Positions 1 through 5,568 are shown, counted from the stretch's first letter. The stretch: DNA of 8,158 nt from Ruminococcus sp. (GCA_019417865.1 DYCW01000313.1:1-8158), one strand, 5' to 3'. Numbers and translations: made by a program. The notes: generated from the letters alone by a model not told the origin.

Positions 1-25
1 TACCAGAATCTGCTGCATTTGTCAA
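1..25 (-). promoter_or_regulatory. Possible sigma-A promoter cut by the window edge
   Basis: On the minus strand a perfect TTGACA -35 box lies at 25-20. It is followed by 17 bases, and then the first two bases (TA) of what could be a -10 box at positions 2-1, where the window ends. It would drive a minus-strand gene outside the window, downstream of the lipoprotein gene. The rest of the 1-119 stretch is AT-rich, with A/T runs but no clear GC-rich terminator hairpin and no gene. The -10 box cannot be confirmed from this window. Confidence 0.4.
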
Positions 26-119
26 GTAGAATCCGCATTTTTTTATTTTTCGCAACAAAAACGGAAAAAACAGAACGATTTTAATATGAATTTTTTGTGT
101 TTTCTTATTTTTCTTTTGT

Positions 120-755
120 TTAGGATACAGTTTCTGTTGTTATTTCTGTTGATTCTGTTTCTATATCGTCACTTTGCAAGTTGGAAACTGTTGTTTCTTC
201 CACTGGCTGTGAACCTTCTGTTTCTGCTGGCATACCATTAGAAACGAAGTCATGAAACAGAATGGTAGCATTCTGATTTTCCATCTGAAAAACAGAAGGG
301 CTACCATCCGCTAACAGCACCAATTCATAACTGCCCGTCTCCAGTTCTCCTTTCAGTGTCACGCCGTCATCTCCAGAAGTGCCCTGCAAGGATGGTTCCT
401 CTGCCAATTGGTCAGCTGCAAGGATAAACTGATACAAAATCGACTTTGCCGGCAATGCCGTCTGGGGAACGGAAAAGGCAAGCCCCTTATACGATGCAGT
501 TACTTCCCCGTCCAGAAAGTCCAACCGTACACCTGCCAGCTGTGCTGGTTCCGAAAAAGAAACGTTCCACTCTCCATCCCCCACACGCTGCATCGTTCCC
601 TCTGCTGTCATTTCCTCCAGCTCCATCGTTACACCAGTCGTAAAACTGGTATTCAGCTGATTTTTTGCTGTGGCACTGCCACCGCCGACACTACAGCCGG
701 TAATCAGAAAACAAGCCGTCATGGCAAACGCAAAACCTGTAAAATATCGTTTCAT
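120..755 (-). CDS. Secreted lipoprotein of unknown function, possibly LolA-like fold
   Basis: The protein has 211 residues. A short basic N-terminus (MKRY) and hydrophobic stretch lead to a lipobox, LITGC, with the acylated cysteine at residue 21, so it should be anchored to the outer face of the cytoplasmic membrane. A Gly/Ser-rich spacer follows. The body (about 32-165) alternates polar and hydrophobic residues, with segments such as GEWNVSFSEPAQLAG and SYKGLAF, which resemble the beta-rich LolA/LolB-type fold seen in Bacillota lipoproteins. That resemblance is inference from pattern only. The C-terminal tail (about 170-211) is acidic and Ser/Thr/Glu-rich and probably disordered. A GTG lies directly before the chosen ATG, but GGAGG sits 7 bases from the ATG and only 4 from the GTG, so ATG is preferred. 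It lies 86 bases after nnrD with no promoter seen between, so the two are probably co-transcribed. Confidence 0.8.
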   Translation of the reverse strand: MKRYFTGFAFAMTACFLITGCSVGGGSATAKNQLNTSFTTGVTMELEEMTAEGTMQRVGDGEWNVSFSEPAQLAGVRLDFLDGEVTASYKGLAFSVPQTALPAKSILYQFILAADQLAEEPSLQGTSGDDGVTLKGELETGSYELVLLADGSPSVFQMENQNATILFHDFVSNGMPAETEGSQPVEETTVSNLQSDDIETESTEITTETVS

Positions 756-841
756 CACTATGCCTCCGTCTTTCTGTCAATGTCATCACAATTCTGTTCC
801 GGCTGTATCACACAGCTTTTTTCTCACTCCTGCACCAGCAT

Positions 842-1720
842 TTACCGAGATTGTTCCATTCTACGGAACACCTGCGGCAGGCAGTGCAATAAATCCTGTG
901 GCAGCATTGCCTGTTCCGAATACTGTTCTGCCGCTAAATCACCTGCCAATCCGTGCAAATATACCCCTGCACAGGCAGACTGATAGGGAGAAATCCCCTG
1001 TGCAACAAAAGAGGCAATCATTCCTGCCAACACATCACCGGAACCACCACGGCTCATCCCCGGATTACCAGTCGGATTCTTCACACATATTGTACCCTGC
1101 TGTACAATTGTCCCTGCTCCCTTCAGCACCAGTGTGCCGGAAAATGTCCTACAGAAATGTAATGCACAAGCAGCACGGTCTGCTTGCACAATGGATGTAC
1201 TGGATTGCATTAGCCGTGCCATTTCACCGGGATGCGGCGTTAAAATCCAGTTTGCCTTTTGCTCCTGCATTATATCTATGCAAGCTGCCATTGCATTTAG
1301 ACCATCTGCGTCAATCACAATTGGACAGTTTGCAAGCTGCACGGTTTTCCGCACAAGCTGCTGTGTTGCAATGGTATTTCCTAAACCACAGCCAATCAAT
1401 ACAGCAGATGCCTGTGCGATAGCAGATTGCAGAGTATCCTGATTTTGCTCCCAACAGATACCACCGGTGGTATCTGTCTTCATAGGCAGGTAAACGGCTT
1501 CATAAATCTGCGACGCCAGAATTGAAACATTGTGACAAGTTGTTGCGACCTTTACCAATCCTGCACCGCTCCGCAAGGATGCCAACGTAGAAAGGGCACA
1601 TGCTCCCGGCATGTTATCTCTTCCCGTAATACAGAGCAGGGTACCGAAAGTACCCTTATGGCTGTCTCGTTTCCGCCTTGGGAAATTGCTGCAAACATTC
1701 TCCCATGATAACCAATTCAT
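842..1720 (-). CDS. nnrD: ADP-dependent NAD(P)H-hydrate dehydratase (YjeF C-terminal type)
   Basis: This 292-residue ribokinase-like enzyme repairs damaged cofactors: it dehydrates the S form of NADHX/NADPHX back to NADH/NADPH, using ADP in bacteria, in the cytoplasm. Family signatures are HKGTFGTLLCITG (21-33), the Leu-Arg-Ser-Gly-Ala-Gly-Leu-Val segment (49-56), TPHPGEMARL (161-170), and GNPGMSRGGSGDVLAG (218-233), where Asp229 is the expected catalytic base. Length matches the stand-alone dehydratase domain. The epimerase domain (NnrE), often fused at the N-terminus, is absent and not in this window. The open frame reaches back to an ATG at 1792, but those 24 extra codons would translate a perfect hairpin. 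The ATG at 1720 has GGAGG with 6 bases spacing and begins just before the conserved fold, so it is chosen. No promoter fits between the hairpin and the start; expression probably comes by read-through from the sortase gene or from a weak site within its 3' end. Confidence 0.93.
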   Translation of the reverse strand: MNWLSWENVCSNFPRRKRDSHKGTFGTLLCITGRDNMPGACALSTLASLRSGAGLVKVATTCHNVSILASQIYEAVYLPMKTDTTGGICWEQNQDTLQSAIAQASAVLIGCGLGNTIATQQLVRKTVQLANCPIVIDADGLNAMAACIDIMQEQKANWILTPHPGEMARLMQSSTSIVQADRAACALHFCRTFSGTLVLKGAGTIVQQGTICVKNPTGNPGMSRGGSGDVLAGMIASFVAQGISPYQSACAGVYLHGLAGDLAAEQYSEQAMLPQDLLHCLPQVFRRMEQSR

Positions 1721-1740
1721 AATATTCCTCCATCCATGAA

Positions 1741-1775
1741 AACAGCGGAATTGCAAATGATTCCTGCAATTCCGC
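1741..1775 (-). terminator. Perfect 11-bp hairpin after the sortase gene, in the nnrD leader
   Basis: The arms at 1745-1755 and 1765-1775 (GCGGAATTGCA and its exact complement) enclose a 9-base loop. On the minus strand the hairpin is followed by TGTTTTC and preceded by an A-rich stretch, which fits an intrinsic terminator for the sortase gene, although the U-run is short and interrupted. It ends only about 25 bases before the nnrD start and runs nearly into its ribosome site, so it could also act as a partial terminator, processing site or stabilising element in a sortase-nnrD transcript. Confidence 0.75.
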
Positions 1776-1794
1776 CATTCTATTTTTTGCATTT

Positions 1795-2634
1795 TTATCG
1801 TTCACCCAGACAGCGTGCAAAAATTACACATCGCATTCCATCATCCGAACCTGAATTACAGGTTTGCAGTGCTATGATATTTCCCGTATAATCACTCACA
1901 TCGTCCTTACCGTACCAAACAGTTGCAGTTTGCTTAATCTGCTGCAAGTATTCTTTATATTCTTTCTCATTCATGGTTAGACTCTTGTTCGGCAACCAAT
2001 AGGAGAATGATGCCCCAGATTCTCCATTCAACACATTGGCAGAAAGCACCTCATACAGGTATCGCTTATCCAGTGATGCCACTTCAAAGTAAGGGTGCTT
2101 TTTTCCCCATTCTGGATCTTTATAATATTTAATATTGCTGAACATAGTCCCTGCAGCCATATTGTGTCCATAGAGTAGAGTCAGTGTCGTATGATCAATA
2201 TTGCCACGGTAATCCTCATAGATACATCCAGCAAAACTCTCCTGCTCCATCCAGTCCAAATGCAAAAAATAATTGTTATCCTCCGCTTGCATAATCGGAT
2301 AATCTACAACTGTATCTGGTATGTAAATCCAACCGACTACCTTTGGACTGCTTGCCTTATGCTGTTTTACTTTGGTCATATCAATATGCATGGTATAGTC
2401 AATTGGCAGGGTTGTTGTGGTAATGGTAGTGGTAGTCGTTACGGTTGTGGCTGTGGTGGTTGTTGCGGTGGTGGTTGTGGTTTCCACAGTTGTTGTTACA
2501 GGAAATTCTGCTGGCGTTTTCACTTTAACAGTCGTTTGACAGGTATAGAAAAAGAAAACAACGGCTACCGTTACAAGCGTCAGCAAAACAACCAAAAATG
2601 GCAGCCATTTTCTTCTTTCATCCGTTCTTTTCAT
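1795..2634 (-). CDS. srtB: Sortase, class B-like, with threonine-rich stalk
   Basis: This 279-residue membrane-anchored cysteine transpeptidase should cut a cell-wall sorting signal and join the protein to peptidoglycan or another surface acceptor. A basic cytoplasmic N-terminus (MKRTDERRKW) is followed by one membrane segment (about 11-30). Next comes a threonine-rich spacer (about 47-75) that is almost only Thr with a few Ala/Val. The catalytic domain (about 95-279) shows the class B pattern: DNNYFLHLDW, then a GCIYEDYRGN segment, LLYGHNM with catalytic His157, and LQTCNSG with catalytic Cys259. Arg268 is the likely third catalytic residue. The open frame extends 33 codons further upstream, but a consensus promoter lies inside that stretch, so the ATG at 2634 is chosen; it has AAAGGA about 12 bases upstream, a rather long gap. 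No LPXTG-like substrate is encoded in this window: the neighbouring lysozyme ends in NANLNGF without a sorting signal. Class B assignment is from motifs only. Confidence 0.92.
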   Translation of the reverse strand: MKRTDERRKWLPFLVVLLTLVTVAVVFFFYTCQTTVKVKTPAEFPVTTTVETTTTTATTTTATTVTTTTTITTTTLPIDYTMHIDMTKVKQHKASSPKVVGWIYIPDTVVDYPIMQAEDNNYFLHLDWMEQESFAGCIYEDYRGNIDHTTLTLLYGHNMAAGTMFSNIKYYKDPEWGKKHPYFEVASLDKRYLYEVLSANVLNGESGASFSYWLPNKSLTMNEKEYKEYLQQIKQTATVWYGKDDVSDYTGNIIALQTCNSGSDDGMRCVIFARCLGER

Positions 2635-2661
2635 ATTATTTTTCGTTCCTTTCCATTCAGA

Positions 2662-2697
2662 TAGTTTTATTATACGCAGAAATTTCATGTTTGTCAA
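2662..2697 (-). promoter_or_regulatory. Consensus sigma-A promoter of the sortase gene
   Basis: On the minus strand a perfect TTGACA (2697-2692) is separated by exactly 17 bases from a perfect TATAAT (2674-2669). Transcription should start near 2662, giving a leader of about 28 bases before the ATG at 2634. The -35 box begins only 2 bases after the U-run of the lysozyme terminator, so terminator and promoter are packed back to back. Such a full-consensus match suggests strong constitutive transcription. Confidence 0.9.
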
Positions 2698-2699
2698 GC

Positions 2700-2738
2700 A
2701 AAAAATGGGTGTAGAAACCAATCTACACCCCATTTTTT
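2700..2738 (-). terminator. Intrinsic terminator of the lysozyme gene
   Basis: TGGGTGTAGA (2707-2716) pairs with 2723-2733, with one bulged C, around the loop AACCAA. The flanking A-run and T-run extend the stem by about five A-T pairs. On the minus strand the hairpin ends in a run of T, and it begins about 20 bases after the lysozyme stop codon. Because both sides carry A/T runs it could work in both directions, but no plus-strand gene ends here. Confidence 0.9.
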
Positions 2739-2757
2739 ACTGTTATTTCATATGTCT

Positions 2758-4227
2758 TTAGAAACCGTTCAAATTTGCATTCTTGATAATACGCTCGTAA
2801 TCCAGATAAGCGAAATCCTGATCTACATTCCCCTGAATCCCATCAATTGTACCCGTACTGGAATACTGCCAAAGACCATAATGTCGATTAAATGCCGGTT
2901 TGCTGGTATTATAGTGTGCAACCCAAATATCATATTTATCAAAAATGCTTTCTCCTACCTTATAGTTCAAGAAACTTGCATAGCTATATAGAGTAGTATA
3001 GTATCCATACGACTCCATTCTCCCACAAAATGCATCAATGATAGCAGTCACTTGTTCCTTAGACAACTTTGACTGACTTTCTGTTTCCATGTCAAATGAA
3101 ACGGGATATTCAAACTGATAGTCTTTGATAACCTCATAGAACGCATCCGCTTCTTTTATGGCATCTTCAGGTGTCAGGGCGTAACTGAACCAATAGGCAC
3201 CGCATGGCAAACCAGCTGCTTTGGCATTCTGCATATTCTGATCAAAATACTTATCTTTTTGGCTAACATATTTTCCATAGCCAGCACGCATAATGGCAAA
3301 CTCTACACCATCTGCCTTGGCGGCTTTCCAATCAATATTCCCCTGATAAACAGAGACATCCACACCTTGAAAAATTGCACCGGTACCAATACCAGTTTTA
3401 GTCACATAGGTTGTAGTGGTGACAGTTGTTCCAGCAGTTGTTTGTGTGGTTGTGTTTGTCGTAATTGGCGTTTTCGTTGTTGTGGTAATTGTACCTGTCG
3501 TGGTTGACTTTTGCGTTGCGTCAGTTGTGTTTGTTGTGGCTGACTTTTGCGTTGTGGTAATTATACTTGTTGTGGTTGGTTTTGGTGTTGTAGTAGTTGC
3601 GACGGTTGTAGTTGGTTTTGGTGTTGTAGTAGTTGCAACGGTTGTGGTTGGTTTTGGTGTTGTAGTAGCTGCGATGGTTGTAGTTGATATGCTTGTCGTA
3701 GTCAATGGAATCGTTGCAGTTGTTTCGCTGTATGTACTTTCTGTTGTTTCCGTTTGCATGATTGCTGTCGTGGTTGCTGTTGTTGTCAAAAACGGATCTT
3801 CTGGCGGTACTAACGGCCAGCCTTCCGGTGGAACTGGATCTAAACAAGCTGATTTTCTGGCATACATTGTTAAGAAACAAACGGCATCTGTTACATCAAC
3901 CACATTGTCCCCATTTAAATCATAATAATAAAATTCATCTTCTGTCAGTGATACATCCAGATTACAGGACTTTTTCGCATAATATTGTAATACAAATAAT
4001 GCATCCTGCAAATAATCTGATTCTTCCTCTACAATTATCCCCTCTGCATCTTCTGCTATAACATTTTCTTCTACCGCAGTCTCTGATTCTGTGGTAGCTG
4101 TTATGGATTCTGATTCTACACCCAGCAAAGCATCTTCTGCTACTGCTGTGGTGGTGGTTAGCGTCAAACAAACAACTGCTGCTGCAATGCCGACACTACA
4201 CACGTTTTTAAATGATCGTAATTTCAT
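2758..4227 (-). CDS. Secreted GH25 lysozyme with N-terminal dockerin-like module and Thr-rich linker
   Basis: This 489-residue exported peptidoglycan hydrolase has four parts. A signal peptide (1-30) is likely cut after AVA. A dockerin-like region (about 64-130) follows: its second repeat, DLNGDNVVDVTDAVCF, has a complete calcium loop (Asp103, Asn105, Asp107, Asp114) and ends in MYARKSACLD. Its first repeat keeps the helix QDALFVLQYYAKKSCNLD but has lost the acidic loop. A Thr/Pro-rich linker (about 147-278) includes three copies of a 12-residue unit. The GH25 muramidase domain (about 284-485) cuts the MurNAc-GlcNAc bond; Asp290 (GVDVSVYQG) and the Asp379-x-Glu381 pair (SFDMETES) match the catalytic acids, and GLWQYSSTGTIDGI is the usual C-terminal strand. 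The ATG at 4227 is chosen because AAGGAGG lies 4 bases upstream and the signal peptide starts there; 13 more upstream codons are open. It is transcribed from its own promoter and terminator. Likely roles are cell-wall remodelling, or lysis of neighbours if docked to a cohesin; the latter is inference. Confidence 0.93.
   Translation of the reverse strand: MKLRSFKNVCSVGIAAAVVCLTLTTTTAVAEDALLGVESESITATTESETAVEENVIAEDAEGIIVEEESDYLQDALFVLQYYAKKSCNLDVSLTEDEFYYYDLNGDNVVDVTDAVCFLTMYARKSACLDPVPPEGWPLVPPEDPFLTTTATTTAIMQTETTESTYSETTATIPLTTTSISTTTIAATTTPKPTTTVATTTTPKPTTTVATTTTPKPTTTSIITTTQKSATTNTTDATQKSTTTGTITTTTKTPITTNTTTQTTAGTTVTTTTYVTKTGIGTGAIFQGVDVSVYQGNIDWKAAKADGVEFAIMRAGYGKYVSQKDKYFDQNMQNAKAAGLPCGAYWFSYALTPEDAIKEADAFYEVIKDYQFEYPVSFDMETESQSKLSKEQVTAIIDAFCGRMESYGYYTTLYSYASFLNYKVGESIFDKYDIWVAHYNTSKPAFNRHYGLWQYSSTGTIDGIQGNVDQDFAYLDYERIIKNANLNGF
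3578..3685 (-). repeat. Three tandem 36-bp repeats in the lysozyme linker
   Basis: Three adjacent 36-base copies begin at 3578, 3614 and 3650 on the plus strand, with only a few substitutions between them. They encode TTTTPKPTTTVA-type units, about residues 183-221 of the lysozyme. The frame is kept in every copy, so gain or loss of copies by slippage would change linker length without breaking the gene. The strand bias of the Thr codons leaves a long valine-rich open frame on the plus strand that is only a shadow. Confidence 0.9.
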
Positions 4228-4271
4228 AGCTCCTCCTTTGCCAATTTTTACACGTCTTCTATCCATTGCAC

Positions 4272-4300
4272 ATTATAACACATTTTTTGAGGTTTGTACA
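4272..4300 (-). promoter_or_regulatory. Promoter of the lysozyme gene (extended -10)
   Basis: On the minus strand TATAAT (4277-4272) is preceded by TGT, giving an extended -10 (TGTTATAAT). A TGTACA hexamer (4300-4295), which matches four of six consensus -35 bases, lies 17 bases upstream. Transcription should start near 4265, leaving a leader of about 40 bases with AAGGAGG before the ATG at 4227. The weak -35 together with the extended -10 suggests either moderate strength or activator help. Confidence 0.8.
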
Positions 4301-4332
4301 GGTGTTTTCCAATTTGACTGAAAAAATAGTAT

Positions 4333-4370
4333 ATTTTATACAATTTTTGATATTAAAATTTGTATAAAAT
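4333..4370. repeat. 38-bp AT-rich near-perfect palindrome
   Basis: ATTTTATACAA (4333-4343) is the exact reverse complement of 4360-4370. The centre continues as T-run against A-run with one mismatch and a 4-base middle. It lies between the DUF1294 gene end and the lysozyme promoter, about 33 bases upstream of the -35 box. It has no GC core, so it is a poor terminator on its own. It could be a binding site for a dimeric regulator or just AT-rich sequence; no family is recognised. Confidence 0.55.
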
Positions 4371-4386
4371 GCCCTATAATAGGAGC
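4364..4386 (-). terminator. Weak candidate terminator after the DUF1294 gene
   Basis: On the minus strand the bases 4386-4371 can fold as GC-(U bulge)-CCUA with a UUA loop and UAGGGC, followed by AUUUUAU. The stem is only six pairs with a bulge and the U-run is broken, so termination may be inefficient. It begins about 12 bases after the DUF1294 stop codon and partly overlaps the AT-rich palindrome. Confidence 0.4.
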
Positions 4387-4398
4387 CACTTTCTGATT

Positions 4399-4668
4399 TT
4401 ACGCCCAACAAATCCAAAAAAACAATAAAATCTGCAAAATTGCCAAAACAGGAAAGCCAAATTGAAATAAAATATGTTTTGTCTTATGCCGGAAATAATA
4501 CATGCCAGCAGTGCCGCCGACTGCACCACCGAGAAAGGCAGCCAAAAACAATGCTTTCTCTGAAATCCGCCATTGATGACGAACCGCCTTCTGCTTATCC
4601 ATTCCCATCATAATGAACAAAATCAAACTTACCAGCAACAGCCAGCCAAGAACCATCCACTTTATCAT
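4399..4668 (-). CDS. DUF1294 family small membrane protein
   Basis: The 89-residue protein matches the DUF1294 family pattern from end to end. It has an N-terminal membrane segment (about 4-22) and the loop GMDKQKAVRHQWRISEKALF. The glycine-rich segment FLGGAVGGTAGMYYFRHKTKH (about 45-65) carries the family's hallmark FRHKT, and a second hydrophobic segment lies at about 68-88. Function is unknown; it is a small integral membrane protein. The start is supported by AAAGGA 7 bases upstream. Only 11 bases separate it from the DUF6106-like gene, and the ribosome site overlaps that gene's stop codon (TAAAGGA), so the two genes are almost certainly one operon, possibly translationally coupled. Confidence 0.92.
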   Translation of the reverse strand: MIKWMVLGWLLLVSLILFIMMGMDKQKAVRHQWRISEKALFLAAFLGGAVGGTAGMYYFRHKTKHILFQFGFPVLAILQILLFFWICWA

Positions 4669-4679
4669 AAAAACGTCCT

Positions 4680-5189
4680 TTACTTAAACTGACGCCGCAG
4701 AGACGCCGGCAAAAACAGTGCTATGGTCGAAATCATTTCCGCACTTGGTGTGAAAATCAAACGGATGGCACCATATCCTTCCGCAGAAGCATCGGCATAA
4801 TATGCTCCTTCCCCGGTATTATCAGAACATAGAAATAAGGTTGTCTGTTCCTGATCTGGTATCTGATCTGTATAAGCACCAAATGCTGTAATCTTAGCAA
4901 CCTGCACAGTCAATAGATGCACCCGTTTCCGTTTTCCCAGAATCTTATCCACATCCAATTCCCCATTGGTAACAGTATACTCATATTCTGTACTGCAATT
5001 ACTCATCAAATAGTATGCACCATAAATAGCACCAATGATCAGCACCAAAAGGAAAATCCAGCCTGTCATCCATGCAATGACACCGATTACGACAGACAAG
5101 ATAACGGCAGCTGCCAAAATCAATCCCTGTTTCATACGATCCTGCGAACTAGGACGCTTTTTTACCATATATTCTGCAAAATGATCCAT
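4680..5189 (-). CDS. DUF6106-like membrane protein
   Basis: The protein has 169 residues. A short polar N-terminus (MDHFAEYMVKKRPSS) is followed by two closely spaced membrane helices (about 21-43 and 45-63). A soluble C-terminal domain (about 68-169) contains EYEYTVTNGELDVDKI and GKRKRV, a pattern I associate with the DUF6106 family of Bacillota. The soluble part alternates short strands and may adopt a PH-like fold, which is inference. Function is unknown. The open frame extends to a TTG at 5234, but AGAGG lies about 9 bases before the ATG at 5189 and the conserved part begins there. It is the first gene of an operon with the DUF1294 gene and has its own promoter, divergent from the pheST leader. 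Confidence 0.82.
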   Translation of the reverse strand: MDHFAEYMVKKRPSSQDRMKQGLILAAAVILSVVIGVIAWMTGWIFLLVLIIGAIYGAYYLMSNCSTEYEYTVTNGELDVDKILGKRKRVHLLTVQVAKITAFGAYTDQIPDQEQTTLFLCSDNTGEGAYYADASAEGYGAIRLIFTPSAEMISTIALFLPASLRRQFK

Positions 5190-5245
5190 AAAAATCTGCC
5201 TCTTTTCTGTTATGATTTTCTCGCTTGTCGGCAAGCTGTATTTTT

Positions 5246-5274
5246 ATTTTACCATATAAATTGTAAAATTTCAA
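5246..5274 (-). promoter_or_regulatory. Promoter of the DUF6106-DUF1294 operon
   Basis: On the minus strand TTGAAA (5274-5269) and TAAAAT (5251-5246) are 17 bases apart, and TGG just before the -10 gives an extended -10. Transcription should start near 5239. The leader contains a small inverted repeat, GCTTG/CAAGC (5236-5223), with a 4-base loop. The -35 box is only 8 bases from that of the divergent pheST promoter. Confidence 0.8.
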
Positions 5275-5282
5275 GAAAAGAC

Positions 5283-5310
5283 TTGATTTTTTTTGAAAAC
5301 TGTGTATAAT
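5283..5310 (+). promoter_or_regulatory. Promoter of the pheST T-box transcript
   Basis: TTGATT (5283-5288) and a perfect TATAAT (5305-5310) are separated by 16 bases. Transcription should start near 5317, at the beginning of the T-box leader. A T-rich run fills the spacer. Confidence 0.8.
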
Positions 5311-5316
5311 AGAATG

Positions 5317-5568
5317 CAGAACACTGTGACGAAGAAAGTACAACTGTCATTCCTGCAACAGAGAGGCATTCCACGGCTGAAAGAGTGCTGCATTGAATCC
5401 AGTTTGGAAGTTCCCTTCTGAGTGGCTGTGCTGAAGTCTGCTGTAAAGCAGTATGGTAGGTGCAGACGTATTGCCTGCGTCAAGGGCAAGAGAGTGCTGG
5501 CTCTTTGGGAAATGGGTGGTTGATAAGCAAGTTATAAGACTTGTCCTATTTCGGGACAGGTCTTTTTT
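5317..5568 (+). promoter_or_regulatory. T-box riboswitch leader specific for tRNA-Phe
   Basis: This leader senses the charging of tRNA-Phe and controls pheST by transcription antitermination. Stem I is recognisable. The K-turn GAC-GAAG (5328-5334) faces CUUC-UGAG (5415-5422), and GAAG/CUUC forms the helix below the specifier loop. The loop's AGUA motif is at 5337-5340. AACUG/CAGUU closes the loop above, and the specifier codon UUC (Phe) is at 5411-5413. Farther up, AGAG (5361-region) is the AG bulge under a GCAUUC/GAGUGC helix. A TTGCC/GGCAA hairpin near 5471-5489 may be Stem III. The antiterminator pairs AAAUGGG (5510-5516) with CCUAUUU (5545-5551), and CAAGU (5528-5532) with ACUUG (5539-5543). 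This leaves UGGU (5517-5520) in the bulge to pair with the ACCA end of uncharged tRNA. The bulge differs from the usual UGGNACC. The alternative fold is the terminator at 5536-5568. Pairings were worked out by eye. Confidence 0.93.
5536..5568 (+). terminator. Terminator hairpin of the T-box leader
   Basis: The arm AAGACTTGTCC (5536-5546) pairs with 5554-5564 across 11 positions with a single G-U pair, around a 7-base loop, and runs into TCTTTTTT (5561-5568). It shares ACUUG and CCUAUUU with the antiterminator, so the two folds exclude each other. The 100 bases from here to pheS hold no gene; a GATGCA/TGCATC pair (5601-5606, 5629-5634) could form a loose stem. Confidence 0.93.

Noticed and set aside
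408..1442. Plus-strand open frames opposite the lipoprotein and nnrD genes
   Set aside because: They are antisense shadows: Cys/His/Pro-rich composition, no ribosome sites, and they lie over well-supported minus-strand genes.
1721..1792. Upstream extension of nnrD to the ATG at 1792
   Set aside because: The 24 added residues translate the hairpin after the sortase gene and do not resemble the family; the ATG at 1720 has a good ribosome site.
2635..2733. Upstream extension of the sortase to 2733
   Set aside because: The extension covers the consensus promoter and part of the lysozyme terminator, so it would not be in the transcript.
3416..3925. Plus-strand open frame of 169 codons, very rich in valine
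   Set aside because: It is the antisense of the Thr-rich linker of the lysozyme: Thr codons ACN read as Val-type codons on the other strand. There is no supported start and no family pattern.
4352..4380. Plus-strand TATAAT at 4375-4380 in the AT-rich gap
   Set aside because: No good -35 box at the right distance and no plus-strand gene downstream; AT-rich DNA gives such hits by chance.
5190..5489. Several minus-strand and plus-strand open frames across the pheST leader
   Set aside because: They overlap the T-box RNA or its promoters, have no ribosome sites and no recognisable protein pattern.
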